From: Methylocystaceae bacterium
Lineage (GTDB): Bacteria; Pseudomonadota; Alphaproteobacteria; Rhodospirillales; Terasakiellaceae
Direction: 5' to 3'
DNA length: 64,000 bases
Assembly (NCBI GenBank): GCA_013373205.1
Contig: JABXIG010000011.1
Span: 124,001 to 188,000 of the forward strand
A program made the position numbers and the translations under genes. Below, one piece after another: positions 27,830 to 36,549 of the stretch. The notes under the pieces are model-generated. The model did not search any database, was not told the DNA's origin, and saw only the letters and a program-made list of their open reading frames with translations. The stretch's first letter is position 1. Each line of letters opens with the position of its first letter.

Positions 27830-28546
27830 TCATTCTCTCATATAGCGTTTTTCCTTCCAACTGTAGGGTGGCTCGATATGGTTAAATTTTTCTTTTAGAT
27901 ACTCTTGGAAAGTAATACCGTTTTGTTTTTCATAATGTTTGATATCTGCTTGAGCCCATTCCAATCCTTTGTTGGCAGCATCAATAAGCATTATGATACC
28001 TTTATATTCATCTTTTTGAACGCCTAAGCCTTTTAGATATGCGTGTGCCATAAGATATATACTCTTGTGCATGCCTTGATCGGCACTTTGGGTTAGGTAA
28101 TCAATTCCTTTTTTCACATCTTTTTCGATGCCATTTCTGCCAAAAATATAGATGCGTCCCAGCTCTTCTGTCGCAGGCGGGAATTCTAGTGAATGGGCTT
28201 TTAGAAAGTAGGACATGCCTTTTTCGGTGTCTTGAGGAATTCCATTTCCTTCGAAATGCATAACACCAAGATTAAAGATAGCTGGGCGAAAGTTCTGTTT
28301 AGCAGCTAGTTCGAACCAATGTCGGGCTTGTTGATGGTTTTTACTCGTTTTGATTCCGTCTCTGAATGACCAACCAACCATATACTGAGAACCAGGATCT
28401 CCTTTTTCTGCTTTTTGAATGGTGAGTTCGAAGTTCTCGCCAAAGTATCTATCTTTATCAACTTGGATCTTATCCACATTTTGAGCTGATGCCGTATGAG
28501 CAGAAAAGATAGTGAAAGCTGTCAAGAGAATTTTTAAAAATCTCAT
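27830..28546 (-). CDS. Secreted Sel1-repeat protein
   Basis: A 238-aa protein with a signal peptide (MRFLKILLTAFTIFSAHTAS, cleaved after AQ) and about four Sel1 repeats (e.g. GSQYMVGWSFRDGIKTSKN, HFEGNGIPQDTEKGMSYFLK, YLKGLGVQKDEYKGIIML). Sel1 repeats form solenoids that bind other proteins. It ends 41 bp from the convergent effector-like gene, the same pairing as at 39484/40851 and 47192/49050. A periplasmic binding partner or immunity protein is my inference. Confidence 0.85.
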   Translation of the reverse strand: MRFLKILLTAFTIFSAHTASAQNVDKIQVDKDRYFGENFELTIQKAEKGDPGSQYMVGWSFRDGIKTSKNHQQARHWFELAAKQNFRPAIFNLGVMHFEGNGIPQDTEKGMSYFLKAHSLEFPPATEELGRIYIFGRNGIEKDVKKGIDYLTQSADQGMHKSIYLMAHAYLKGLGVQKDEYKGIIMLIDAANKGLEWAQADIKHYEKQNGITFQEYLKEKFNHIEPPYSWKEKRYMRE

Positions 28547-28623
28547 TTTATTTGTCCATTTTTACTACCAATACAAGTTGAATTTACTATGGACGGTTTA
28601 GAAACTTTTTGAAAGGAAACACA

Positions 28624-28839
28624 ATGTCAGATGTAGAATAAAGAAAGCCTAGTCAAAAAAAGAAGGCAAAAAATAAAATTATAAGAAAAGCTATCAAGAA
28701 AGGAAAAAGTAAAGTTATAGGAGGAGCTATCAAGAAGAAAATTTTTGAATAGGCTTATGGAGATGACCCTGTTCAATTTGATGAAACGGGGAAAATGATC
28801 CAGCCGCAGCCGGTGCGCACAATGCCTGAAAAAATTTAA
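28624..28839 (+). pseudogene. Remnant of an effector-like gene with DETGKM module
   Basis: An ATG at 28624 with aaagga upstream opens a frame that is interrupted by TAA at 28639 and TAG near 28749 but otherwise reads through to 28839. The Lys-rich front (RKPSQKKKAKNK) is followed by AYGDDPVQFDETGKMIQPQP, a clear match to the module at 27661 and 30085. It is a decayed third copy of the family. It lies between two secreted Sel1-like genes and ends 8 bp from the convergent one. Confidence 0.75.
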
Positions 28840-28847
28840 ATTGCTAA

Positions 28848-29579
28848 TCATGATATACGCTGACAGGCGGCCATAAGGTCATAAATGGAGACTTGATGTC
28901 TTTTTATATCATCTGTTCGGTAAATATCAGCCAGTCTTTCTAGGTAGTTCGCCTCATCTTGGGACAGTGGGGAAATATAGGTCGCGAGGCTTTTTAAGGA
29001 AGTTACGTTATGAGCTTCTGCACGTAGTCTAAGTAATTCTATATATCGCGGACTTTCAAAGTCAGGTTTTTCGATAAGGGTTTGAAAGTGAATAGCTTTG
29101 TCGCATCCATTTTGAATAGCCTTTCTTAAATTTATCTTCGCTTTTTTAGAGTCCAATGCATCCCATTTGTAAATGGAAGCTAAATATAGGAATGCAGGTG
29201 CAATGTCATCCTGACTAGCACGTTCAAAACTTTCGAGGGCTACTTCAATATTGGTTGGATAGTGCATAAGACCATAGAGGTAGGCAGCTTGCCCATTTTC
29301 GTGGCGGTATGGCTCTATTAATTTAATGACCCTTTGCTTGTCAATTGGTCGTGCCACAACTTTACCGATCTCCAATCTCGCTAATAAAACAGCCGCTTTT
29401 GCTGAATTGAATTTTTCTAACGCAAGATGCAAGTGGTTTCGGGCATATGAAACATTATCCACCTCGAAAATATGCCGCTTTGCTTCACTTAGGTGTGAAG
29501 CTTCTGATCTTTGAATATCTGCCGTCGTGGGCGCACAGGCTGACAGTAATAATAAGATGCCCATAATCGTTTTAAACAT
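28848..29579 (-). CDS. Sel1-like lipoprotein
   Basis: A 243-aa protein with a lipoprotein signal (MFKTIMGILLLLSACAPTTA, lipobox LSAC) and a helical solenoid of Sel1-like repeats (AYLYGLMHYPTNIEVALESF, APAFLYLASIYKWDALDSKK). I chose ATG 29579, with aaggagag 8 bp upstream; a TTG one codon earlier is less likely. It should sit in the outer or inner membrane facing the periplasm. Neighbours are the decayed effector copy (convergent) and the long effector-like gene (divergent). Confidence 0.82.
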   Translation of the reverse strand: MFKTIMGILLLLSACAPTTADIQRSEASHLSEAKRHIFEVDNVSYARNHLHLALEKFNSAKAAVLLARLEIGKVVARPIDKQRVIKLIEPYRHENGQAAYLYGLMHYPTNIEVALESFERASQDDIAPAFLYLASIYKWDALDSKKAKINLRKAIQNGCDKAIHFQTLIEKPDFESPRYIELLRLRAEAHNVTSLKSLATYISPLSQDEANYLERLADIYRTDDIKRHQVSIYDLMAACQRIS

Positions 29580-29640
29580 CAAACTCTCCTTTTCAACACC
29601 TATGGACAGAGGAGGGACTTATTTATGAAAGGTTACCGAA

Positions 29641-30846
29641 ATGAGTACGAAAAGAGAAATTAAAAGAGCATATGTAGCACTTAAAGCAGCTGCTATATCT
29701 TGTAAAAACTCAGCTAAAGCAGCAGAAAAAAATGCAAAAAGTTCAAAATTAAAGAAACGAATTAGATCCTATATTTCATCTATTGATAAGGATATACGAG
29801 ATTATGAAGGAAATTTAAGAGCTTTGGAGCTCGGGACGATCCCTCCAATGCCTCCAACGACAGAATATTCGTGCCGAATTCCTCAAGATAGATTTAAAAA
29901 ACGTAGTCTATCAATAACAAAGTTGAAAGAAGGTTCGAAAGAAGACGCAAAGCTCAAACGCCCTCGTGATCTTACAGAAGCTGAACTCAAAGATCTTATG
30001 AAGGCGCGGGACAAAGCGGGGGCTTCGGATCAGCAGGCGATGATGGACCGGGAGCGGGAATGGTTTGAACATTATTATGGTACGGACCCGGTTCAGTTTG
30101 ATGAAACCGGTAAGATGGTGCAGCCGCGCCCGGTTCGTGATGTGCCGAAACGCAGTCTGGCGATCAAGACCAAAGACGGTAAAGATTTGGAGGGGGCGAT
30201 TGATGAGATTATTCGCATCCTGCCGATTAAAGAAAAACCGGGGGATGACTATAGCACCATGCCTGTTGATCCGATCGATCCAAAACTGCCCAAGCTTCCC
30301 GGATTGCCGGATGACAAGGTCGGGATTATGCCGATTGTTCCGCCCGGTGTTGAAAAGCCTGAAGCCGAGGTAATTAAAGGCCTTCAGGCTGGGTTGAATA
30401 TGTTGAGTAACAAGCAAAATCAGTCTCCGCTGCCCAATACACCTAAAGTGCAGAAACTGAAGGAAGATGGGATTGCTGGGCCGAAGACGGCGTTTGGTCT
30501 TAAGAAGGCTTTGGTGGATCAGGGCACGGGCAAGGTGTCCGAAGCGGTGGCCTTGGGGCAGTTTAAGGAAACGGTGAAAAAGGCCAAGAAAGACGGGCCG
30601 CAAAATCTTGCTGGTGAATTGGGCGCGACCTTTGGCCCGTTGTTGGGGAAAAAGAAAGCACCGAAACAAGGCTTCCAGCCCGAAGGTCTCGCCTTGCAAG
30701 ATACGCTCAATGATCTGGGTGCAGGCTTAAAAGATGACGGGATCGTTGGTCCAAAGACCACGGATGCCTTTTCACAGATTGCCAAAACGGCTGATGAAGA
30801 TGATCTGGTCAATCGTTTTGGCTATAATCTGGGATTTGACTTTTAA
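29641..30846 (+). CDS. Long effector-like protein with DETGKM module and peptidoglycan-binding-like repeats
   Basis: A 401-aa protein with three parts. Residues 1-100 are a Lys-rich coiled-coil encoded by AT-rich DNA. Residues about 104-195 are the shared module (LTEAELKDLMKARDKAG, MMDREREWFEHYYGTDPVQF, DETGKMVQPRPVRDVPK). Residues 230-401 carry two repeats like peptidoglycan_binding_1 domains (LKEDGIAGPKTAFGLKKAL and LKDDGIVGPKTTDAFSQIA). No signal peptide. It is the complete relative of the broken copies at 27137 and 28624, and it lies directly before the promoter of the capsid island. Cell-wall targeting is inferred from the repeats. Confidence 0.75.
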   Translation: MSTKREIKRAYVALKAAAISCKNSAKAAEKNAKSSKLKKRIRSYISSIDKDIRDYEGNLRALELGTIPPMPPTTEYSCRIPQDRFKKRSLSITKLKEGSKEDAKLKRPRDLTEAELKDLMKARDKAGASDQQAMMDREREWFEHYYGTDPVQFDETGKMVQPRPVRDVPKRSLAIKTKDGKDLEGAIDEIIRILPIKEKPGDDYSTMPVDPIDPKLPKLPGLPDDKVGIMPIVPPGVEKPEAEVIKGLQAGLNMLSNKQNQSPLPNTPKVQKLKEDGIAGPKTAFGLKKALVDQGTGKVSEAVALGQFKETVKKAKKDGPQNLAGELGATFGPLLGKKKAPKQGFQPEGLALQDTLNDLGAGLKDDGIVGPKTTDAFSQIAKTADEDDLVNRFGYNLGFDF

Positions 30847-30927
30847 GCTAAGTCCTTGAATTTGGGTGTTTTTGAATGGGGTGGTTTGGCCGCCCTAAAA
30901 AAATATCTGCATATAGGAAAATAATCG

Positions 30928-30956
30928 TTGACTTTGTCGGCCATTTGTTCTACATA
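30928..30956 (+). promoter_or_regulatory. Phage promoter P2, duplicate of P1
   Basis: TTGACT at 30928-30933, a 17-bp spacer and TACATA at 30951-30956. The ctcagtcaacaggagaa leader starts exactly 10 bp after the first base of the -10, as at P1 (16062). Confidence 0.65.
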
Positions 30957-30960
30957 TGTT

Positions 30961-31086
30961 CTCAGTCAACAGGAGAAGTGTGACCGGAGTGTTTTTCACC
31001 TCAGGACTTCCTTTTAGACGGACATAAAACATGCTCAAACGGATAACCGGCAATGGTCTTTGACTGTTGCCGGCCCGTTTGCTTTT
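30961..31086 (+). promoter_or_regulatory. Conserved leader with mini-ORF and strong hairpin before the capsid gene
   Basis: ctcagtcaacaggagaa then gtgtgacc, identical to the P1 leader except one base. AGGAG lies 4 nt before GTG ACC, which opens a possible 15-codon peptide (MTGVFFTSGLPFRRT, 30980-31027). At 31037-31080 a strong two-part hairpin follows (caaacgg...ccgttt outside, ccggcaa/ttgccgg inside), then gctttt. Together with the remaining leader it fills the 340-bp gap before the capsid gene. Attenuation or antitermination is possible. Confidence 0.5.
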
Positions 31087-31192
31087 GGCAGCCCCATCTG
31101 GCGACTTTTCAAAAGGTCATAACCATGATGCCCGCGCGCTGCCGCCTCTCTCTCTTCTACAAAAATCAAATCAACCTTTAAGGAGTGATGTA

Positions 31193-32014
31193 ATGTCTAC
31201 ATCAGTTGAAAATTCGTTTATCGGCCATTATGTAGCCGAGGTTCATTTGCAATATCAGCAAATGGGTTCCAAACTGCGTAACACGGTTCGCACCAAAAAC
31301 AACATTGAAGGCGCGACAACCACTTTCCAGAAAATCGGTAAAGGCACCGCATCCACCAAAGGTCGCCACGGTAAAGTGCCGATCATGAATATCGATCATG
31401 AACCGGTCGAATGTAAGCTTTATGATTACTATGCCGGCGACTGGATCGACAAGCTGGATGAGATTAAGACCAACATCAACGAAATGCAGGTGGTTTCTAA
31501 AGCCGGTGCCTATGCGCTGGGTCGTAAAACTGACGAGCTGGTGATTAACGAGCTGGATAAATCCACCAATTTTGCAGGCGACGGCACGGACGGTCTGACC
31601 AAGGCCAAAGTGCTGGAAGCGTTTGAAATGATGGGTGAAGCCGACGTGCCTGACGATGGTGATCGTTACGCGATTGTGGGCTGGAAACAATGGTCGGATC
31701 TTTTACAGATCGATGAGTTCACCAAGGCGGATTACGTCGGTGAAGATGATCTGCCGTGGAAAGGCACCCAAGCCAAAAAATGGCTGGGCACATTGTGGAT
31801 GCCGCATTCTGGCCTGACCAAGACCAGTGATGTGCGTTACTGCTACTGGTATCACAAAACAGCCATCGGTCATGCCATCGGTCATGACATCAAGTCTGAT
31901 GTCTCTTGGCACGGTGATCGCGCAGCGCACTTTGTCAACAACATGATGAGCCAAGGTTCCACGTTGATCGATCCGACGGGTGTTGTGTCTTTGCGTTGCT
32001 TGGAAGCGGCTTAA
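31193..32014 (+). CDS. Phage major capsid protein
   Basis: A 273-aa protein beginning MSTSVENSFIGHYVAEVHLQ with aaggag upstream. The sequence (GSKLRNTVRTKNNIEGATTT, YDYYAGDWIDKLDEIKTNIN, IGHAIGHDIKSDVSWHGDRA) matches phage capsid proteins of podovirus-like clusters in Alphaproteobacteria as I know them. Position and the downstream decoration and tail genes support it. It is expected to form the head shell with the portal and scaffold of island A, 12 kb away. A terminator directly after it would let it be made in excess of the downstream genes. Confidence 0.87.
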   Translation: MSTSVENSFIGHYVAEVHLQYQQMGSKLRNTVRTKNNIEGATTTFQKIGKGTASTKGRHGKVPIMNIDHEPVECKLYDYYAGDWIDKLDEIKTNINEMQVVSKAGAYALGRKTDELVINELDKSTNFAGDGTDGLTKAKVLEAFEMMGEADVPDDGDRYAIVGWKQWSDLLQIDEFTKADYVGEDDLPWKGTQAKKWLGTLWMPHSGLTKTSDVRYCYWYHKTAIGHAIGHDIKSDVSWHGDRAAHFVNNMMSQGSTLIDPTGVVSLRCLEAA

Positions 32015-32052
32015 TCGCAACCTTTCTAACCCTTTAAATCTCCCTTGACCTC

Positions 32053-32090
32053 GCCCCGGCTTGTCTTTGAACAGTCGGGGCATTTTTTTG
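32053..32090 (+). terminator. Terminator after the capsid gene
   Basis: gccccg / cggggc stem with partly paired interior, followed by attttttt. Confidence 0.8.
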
Positions 32091-32111
32091 CAAAAATAAA
32101 GGAAATCTATC

Positions 32112-32381
32112 ATGGCTTTTGAGTCCAAAAACCTGAGCGTACTGGCTTATTCTAACGGCTTTACCTTGTGGCATTATGCGACCACAGATGTGGCAACAGA
32201 TGTGGATACATCCGGTTATTTCAATGATGCAGCCGACATGCTGCGCACCGGTGACATGGTGATGGCAAATGTGGATACCGATGGCACGCCATCTGCTGGG
32301 ATCTTCTTGGTATCATCCAGCACGGGTTCCAGTGTTGATCTGGCCGATATTACGGCTGTAGGGGCGGCGAACGCTGACTAA
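32112..32381 (+). CDS. Small phage head-associated protein (decoration-like)
   Basis: An 89-aa protein (MAFESKNLSVLAYSNGFTLW) with a beta-rich pattern and Asp/Gly/Ser/Thr-rich end (VDTDGTPSAGIFLVSSSTGS). Proteins of this size directly after the capsid gene in podoviral clusters are often head decoration or fibre proteins; that is inferred from position. It has aaagga 10 bp upstream and no signal peptide. Confidence 0.65.
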   Translation: MAFESKNLSVLAYSNGFTLWHYATTDVATDVDTSGYFNDAADMLRTGDMVMANVDTDGTPSAGIFLVSSSTGSSVDLADITAVGAANAD

Positions 32382-32384
32382 AGT

Positions 32385-32951
32385 TTAGCGTTCCTCATCA
32401 TCTGATTCTTTGTCGTTATTGTTCAGGTGTTCGAAGCTGAAAAGCTTTGGTGCCTTTTCAATGACGACATTGAGGATTTCTTCTACTTTCTGCTGATCTT
32501 TTAACGCTTGTTCATCGATTTTGCCCTGAAGCCGTTCACTGTCGAGGCTAATTTTCATGCGATGCAGGTCTTTGAGTTCTTGAATAAACACATCGCGCGA
32601 TCCCAAGGGTAGGTTTTTTTCTGAGATATATTTCAGGAACTTGAGAGATGCATGAATGGCGAGCGTCAGTTGTCGTGCGCTCAGTTCATTCAGTTGGTCC
32701 TGAAGGTCGGGGGGCTCGCCTTCTTTTTCTATAGAAGACAGACGGCGTTGGATGATTTCGTTGAAACTTTCGCATTCAATGACAAGGTCACGAAACTCTA
32801 GGTAGGTTTCAAAGCCTGCGCCAGTTAAGGAGGCTTCGGCCTGTCTGGCCCATCCGTCTAACTCATTGGTTTTGTCTTTCAGACTGCCGATAAATTGTGT
32901 GATCTGCTGGCGCTGCTTTTCGTTTTTATTTTGAGGGTTATCAACCAACAT
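32385..32951 (-). CDS. Helical protein of unknown function inserted in the virion cluster
   Basis: A 188-aa, strongly helical, charged protein (MLVDNPQNKNEKQRQQITQF ... LQGKIDEQALKDQQKVEEIL) with coiled-coil potential, no signal peptide and no known motif. It runs against the virion genes and ends only 3 bp from the decoration gene stop. Opposite orientation inside a structural operon suggests a separately expressed accessory gene, perhaps a moron. Function unknown. Confidence 0.7.
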   Translation of the reverse strand: MLVDNPQNKNEKQRQQITQFIGSLKDKTNELDGWARQAEASLTGAGFETYLEFRDLVIECESFNEIIQRRLSSIEKEGEPPDLQDQLNELSARQLTLAIHASLKFLKYISEKNLPLGSRDVFIQELKDLHRMKISLDSERLQGKIDEQALKDQQKVEEILNVVIEKAPKLFSFEHLNNNDKESDDEER

Positions 32952-33174
32952 GCGGGCTCCAGAAAAAGTAAATTCTGACTTTTAGGGCACATAAATTTGT
33001 ACTTAGTTATAGAGAATCATAACACAAAGGGTTCGGCAAGCGAACTAATGATTATTTTTTATAATAATTAAAAACAATGACTTACTGTCGTGGTTTTTAA
33101 ATCTTGTCACAGGCCGATAAAAGATAATTAAACACATATATTTTGTAAAATATAGAATGAAAGGAAAATGTAAT

Positions 33175-33744
33175 ATGTCCTTAACAAAAATTGGACTGTG
33201 TTCGCGTGCCTTATTGAAAATTGGGGCTAATACCATTTCTTCTTTTGAAGATGGGTCGGCTGAGGCAGAAGTTGCTTACAACCTTTACCCCGGTGTTTGT
33301 GACAGCCTTTTATCTTCTTACCCCTGGAGCTTTGCAACTGCACAGATGCGCCTGCCACGTTTGACGGCCGAACCAATTGCTGATTTTGCGCATGCTTATC
33401 AACTACCGGGTGATTTTTTACGGGCCTTATCAGTCGGAACGGGAGGCCATAGCCGGGGAGTGAGTTATCGTATTCAGGAAAAACGTCTTCATACCGATGT
33501 GGAAGAAGTGGTTCTGACCTATATCTTCCGCCCAGAACCGACGGAATTTCCACCTTATTTTTCACAAACACTGATTACTCATCTGGCTGCAGAATTCTGT
33601 CTTCCTTTAACAGAAAGTGCATCGCGTGGGGAAGCGTTCTTACGGGTGGGTGAAAAAGAACTTCAAAAAGCGCGCAATGTGGATGCGCAACAACAGACAC
33701 CGCAAACCATTTCTTTAGATGGCCTGGTGGGGGTACGGTATTAA
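33175..33744 (+). CDS. Phage tail tubular protein A (T7 gp11-like)
   Basis: A 189-aa adaptor (MSLTKIGLCSRALLKIGANT ... LYPGVCDSLLSSYPWSFATA) with the canonical podoviral gatekeeper pattern: Leu/Gly-Ala start, SYPWSFA, YQLPGDFLR and a C-terminal SLDGLVGVRY. It would join the portal to the nozzle. The ATG at 33175 is preceded by aaagga. The stop overlaps the next start (taatg). Confidence 0.9.
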   Translation: MSLTKIGLCSRALLKIGANTISSFEDGSAEAEVAYNLYPGVCDSLLSSYPWSFATAQMRLPRLTAEPIADFAHAYQLPGDFLRALSVGTGGHSRGVSYRIQEKRLHTDVEEVVLTYIFRPEPTEFPPYFSQTLITHLAAEFCLPLTESASRGEAFLRVGEKELQKARNVDAQQQTPQTISLDGLVGVRY

Positions 33745-35660
33745 TGGCACGCACACGTCTTTCGAAAAATAGTTTTTCCGGTGGTGAAATTTCTCCCTTC
33801 CTCATCGGGCGGGGGGATTTAAAAGCCTATGAAAATGGTATGGCGACCATGCGCAACCTAATCATTTACCCAACAGGTGGCGTGCGTCGTCGTGCGGGCT
33901 TGCGTTATGTAGATACGGCTTTGGGTCCGGCCCGGCTGGTCTCGTTTGAATTTAATATCGAACAAACCTATCTGTTGGTTTTCAGCGATCTGAAGCTCAG
34001 CGTCTATCGCGATGGTGTAAAAGAAGTTGAAATTGACACACCATGGTCCGAAAGTCAGCTTGCTTTGCTGACCTGGACACAAAGTGCAGATACGTTGTTG
34101 GTTGTTCATCCAGATGTCAGCCCCCGCAAGATCACCCGTACATCCCATACGGAATGGACAGTGGATGAGTGGTCTTTTTATGAGGATGATGACACAGGGA
34201 AAATCTATCAGCCTTATTATAAATTCGCAAAAGATGAGGTGACGCTGCAAGCCAGTGGTACCAGCGGTTCCATCACTTTGACAGCCAGCGAAGATGTGTT
34301 TGTTGAAAATCATGTTGGGACACGCATGCGACTGGCAAAACGCGAGGTGGAAATCACGGCTGTGTCCTCAGCGACATCGGCAACAGCAGATGTAAAAGAG
34401 AGTGAAAACCTTGTTGATACTTCGGCGACAAAAGACTGGGAAGAACAGACGTTTTCAGCGGTCCATGGTTGGCCGGTGGCGGTGGTGTTTCATCAGGATC
34501 GACTTGTCATTGGCGGTACACGTGATTTGCCAAACCGTTTATGGATGTCGAAATCATCTGATTTGTTTAACTTTGATCTGGGTGAGGGGCTGGATGATGA
34601 AGCTATTGAATTTGCCATTTTGTCAGATCAGGTAAATGCTATTCGTTCCCTTTTTTCATCCCGGCATTTGCAGATATTCACCTCTGGGGCGGAATGGATG
34701 GTGTCAGGTGAACCATTAACGCCGGAAACCATTCAGCTGAAACGTCAAACCCGTGTTGGGGCACCTGTCGATCGTTATGTGCCGCCGCGTAATGTGGATG
34801 GGGCAACCTTGTTCATCTCGCGTGATGGGCAGGATTTGCGGGAATTTCTCTATACCGATATGGAACAGGCATATCAGTCAAATGATCTTGCTATGTTGTG
34901 TAAACATTTGATGAATGATCCTGTGGATCAGGATTACGACAGTTATCGTCGTTTATTTTATATGGTTATGGGAGATGGCACGATGGGTGCCTTATGTGTC
35001 TATCGGGCAGAAAAAATTTCGGCCTGGTCGGTATTGGAAACCCAAGGTGCCTTTAAAAATATCGCCGTCGTTGGTCAGGATGCTTATGTCTTGGTGGAAC
35101 GAAACGGTCAGACTCTGATCGAAGTGTTTGATGACAGTTTATCCACAGATGGCGGGCTTTTCGGGGTGGATGAGGATGGCTCCTTTATTTGGTCAGGCTT
35201 GGATCATTTGGAAGGGGAAAGTTTAAAACTGGTGGCGGATGGGGCTGTTTACCCGGACAAGACGGTTTCATCGGGGCAATTGACCTTGGAAAGAGAGGTC
35301 AATTCATTGGAAGCCGGCCTTGCTTATACGCATGTTCTCGAACCGCTTCCCCCCTCACCACAAGCAACGGGTCAGGCTTCTCAAGGGGGACGGGTGCGGC
35401 TTGTGTCTTTGACTTTTCGCTTAAAAGATACGCAAGCCTTAAAATTGGATGTGGGGCGTGGGGCCAAGGATGTGCCGTTTAAACGTTTTGGGTCCAATTC
35501 TGTTCTGGATAGTGCCCCGGAGAAATTTACCGGGGACTTAACTGTGCGAGCATTGGGGTGGCGTAAAAACGGAACAGAAAGTCTATGGCGCATTGAACAG
35601 GATACGCCTTTGCCCTTCAGCGTGATGTCTGTTGTCGAAGAGATGACAGCAAACGTCTGA
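33744..35660 (+). CDS. Phage tail tubular protein B / nozzle (T7 gp12-like)
   Basis: A 638-aa tail nozzle protein. The N-terminus (RLSKNSFSGGEISPFLIGRG, TMRNLIIYPTGGVRRRAGLR) is diagnostic. The internal features WPVAVVFHQDRLVIGGTRDL, FTSGAEWMVSGEPLTP and VPPRNVDGATLFISRDGQDL are those of podoviral tubular protein B. Length is slightly shorter than T7 gp12. It is translationally coupled to tubular A. Confidence 0.93.
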   Translation: MARTRLSKNSFSGGEISPFLIGRGDLKAYENGMATMRNLIIYPTGGVRRRAGLRYVDTALGPARLVSFEFNIEQTYLLVFSDLKLSVYRDGVKEVEIDTPWSESQLALLTWTQSADTLLVVHPDVSPRKITRTSHTEWTVDEWSFYEDDDTGKIYQPYYKFAKDEVTLQASGTSGSITLTASEDVFVENHVGTRMRLAKREVEITAVSSATSATADVKESENLVDTSATKDWEEQTFSAVHGWPVAVVFHQDRLVIGGTRDLPNRLWMSKSSDLFNFDLGEGLDDEAIEFAILSDQVNAIRSLFSSRHLQIFTSGAEWMVSGEPLTPETIQLKRQTRVGAPVDRYVPPRNVDGATLFISRDGQDLREFLYTDMEQAYQSNDLAMLCKHLMNDPVDQDYDSYRRLFYMVMGDGTMGALCVYRAEKISAWSVLETQGAFKNIAVVGQDAYVLVERNGQTLIEVFDDSLSTDGGLFGVDEDGSFIWSGLDHLEGESLKLVADGAVYPDKTVSSGQLTLEREVNSLEAGLAYTHVLEPLPPSPQATGQASQGGRVRLVSLTFRLKDTQALKLDVGRGAKDVPFKRFGSNSVLDSAPEKFTGDLTVRALGWRKNGTESLWRIEQDTPLPFSVMSVVEEMTANV

Positions 35661-35694
35661 ATTAAAATCAAAAATATTATAAGGAGAATGTACG

Positions 35695-36546
35695 ATGGCT
35701 GAAAGCATCGTAATTGGTGATGTGCGTCCCCGTATCCAGGCGATTGGGGATGGGACGCAAACAGAGTTTATCTATCCCTTTGCCATTTTTAAGAATAGCG
35801 ATTTGGAAGTTTATCTGGATGAGGTTCTGCAAACGGTAGGCTACAGTATATCTGGTGCGGGATTGAGCGATGGTGGGAGCGTTACATTTGATGTTGCGCC
35901 ATTCAGTGGTGTTGTTGTTACCCTTAGACGTCGTTTGGTGATTGAACGCACCAGCGATTTTGCAGAAGGTGGCGCCTTTCATGCTCATGTGATTAATCAG
36001 GAACTGGATTATCTGGTAGCGGTTTCCCAACAGAATGCAGATGACCTCAACCGGGCGGTTTTATTGAACCCAACGGACGGAGACGCGACTCTTGTTTTAC
36101 CCAGTAAAGAAGATCGGGCAGCCAAAACACTTGCGTTTGATGGAGAGGGGAGCCCTATCGTGGGGCCTAATGTTGCGGAAATTTCTGCTGCGCAAGCAAA
36201 TGCGGAAACAGCAACACAGGCCGCTATTTTAGCTGCAGCAGCACAGGCAGCGGCGGAAGAAGCGCGTGATGATGCGCAGATATTTAATCCGGCTGAATAT
36301 CGTACAATCAGCGATCAGATTGAAACCGCAGATGTTGCCGATGGGGCCATTACGCAAAGTAAAATCGATCCAACTGTTGCGCTGGGTGGTCCGTCCTTGG
36401 GCACAAACTCCATCATTCGGACCAATGCAGATATGATTTCTGAAAATATTACAATCCCGGCGGGCGTCAACGGTATGTCAGCCGGACCGATCACGATTGA
36501 AGATGGATTTACCTTAACAATCAATGGATTTTATAGGGTGGTATAG
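35695..36546 (+). CDS. Phage tail fibre base protein (T7 gp17 N-terminal type)
   Basis: A 283-aa protein. The first 150 residues (QAIGDGTQTEFIYPFAIFKN, then DLEVYLDEVLQTVGYS; ERTSDFAEGG; INQELDYLVAVSQQ) match the T7 tail-fibre N-terminal domain that attaches to the tail. An Ala-rich helical stalk (ATQAAILAAAAQAAAEEARD) follows. The C-terminus ends in a short beta segment (ITIEDGFTLTINGFYRVV). No receptor-binding tip is present; it may be supplied by the small proteins that follow. Confidence 0.85.
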   Translation: MAESIVIGDVRPRIQAIGDGTQTEFIYPFAIFKNSDLEVYLDEVLQTVGYSISGAGLSDGGSVTFDVAPFSGVVVTLRRRLVIERTSDFAEGGAFHAHVINQELDYLVAVSQQNADDLNRAVLLNPTDGDATLVLPSKEDRAAKTLAFDGEGSPIVGPNVAEISAAQANAETATQAAILAAAAQAAAEEARDDAQIFNPAEYRTISDQIETADVADGAITQSKIDPTVALGGPSLGTNSIIRTNADMISENITIPAGVNGMSAGPITIEDGFTLTINGFYRVV

Positions 36547-36549
36547 AAC

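Noticed and set aside
29911-30699. 262-aa open frame on the minus strand
   Set aside because: It is the complement of the effector-like gene at 29641. The plus-strand reading has the conserved module shared with two other loci and a proper ribosome site.
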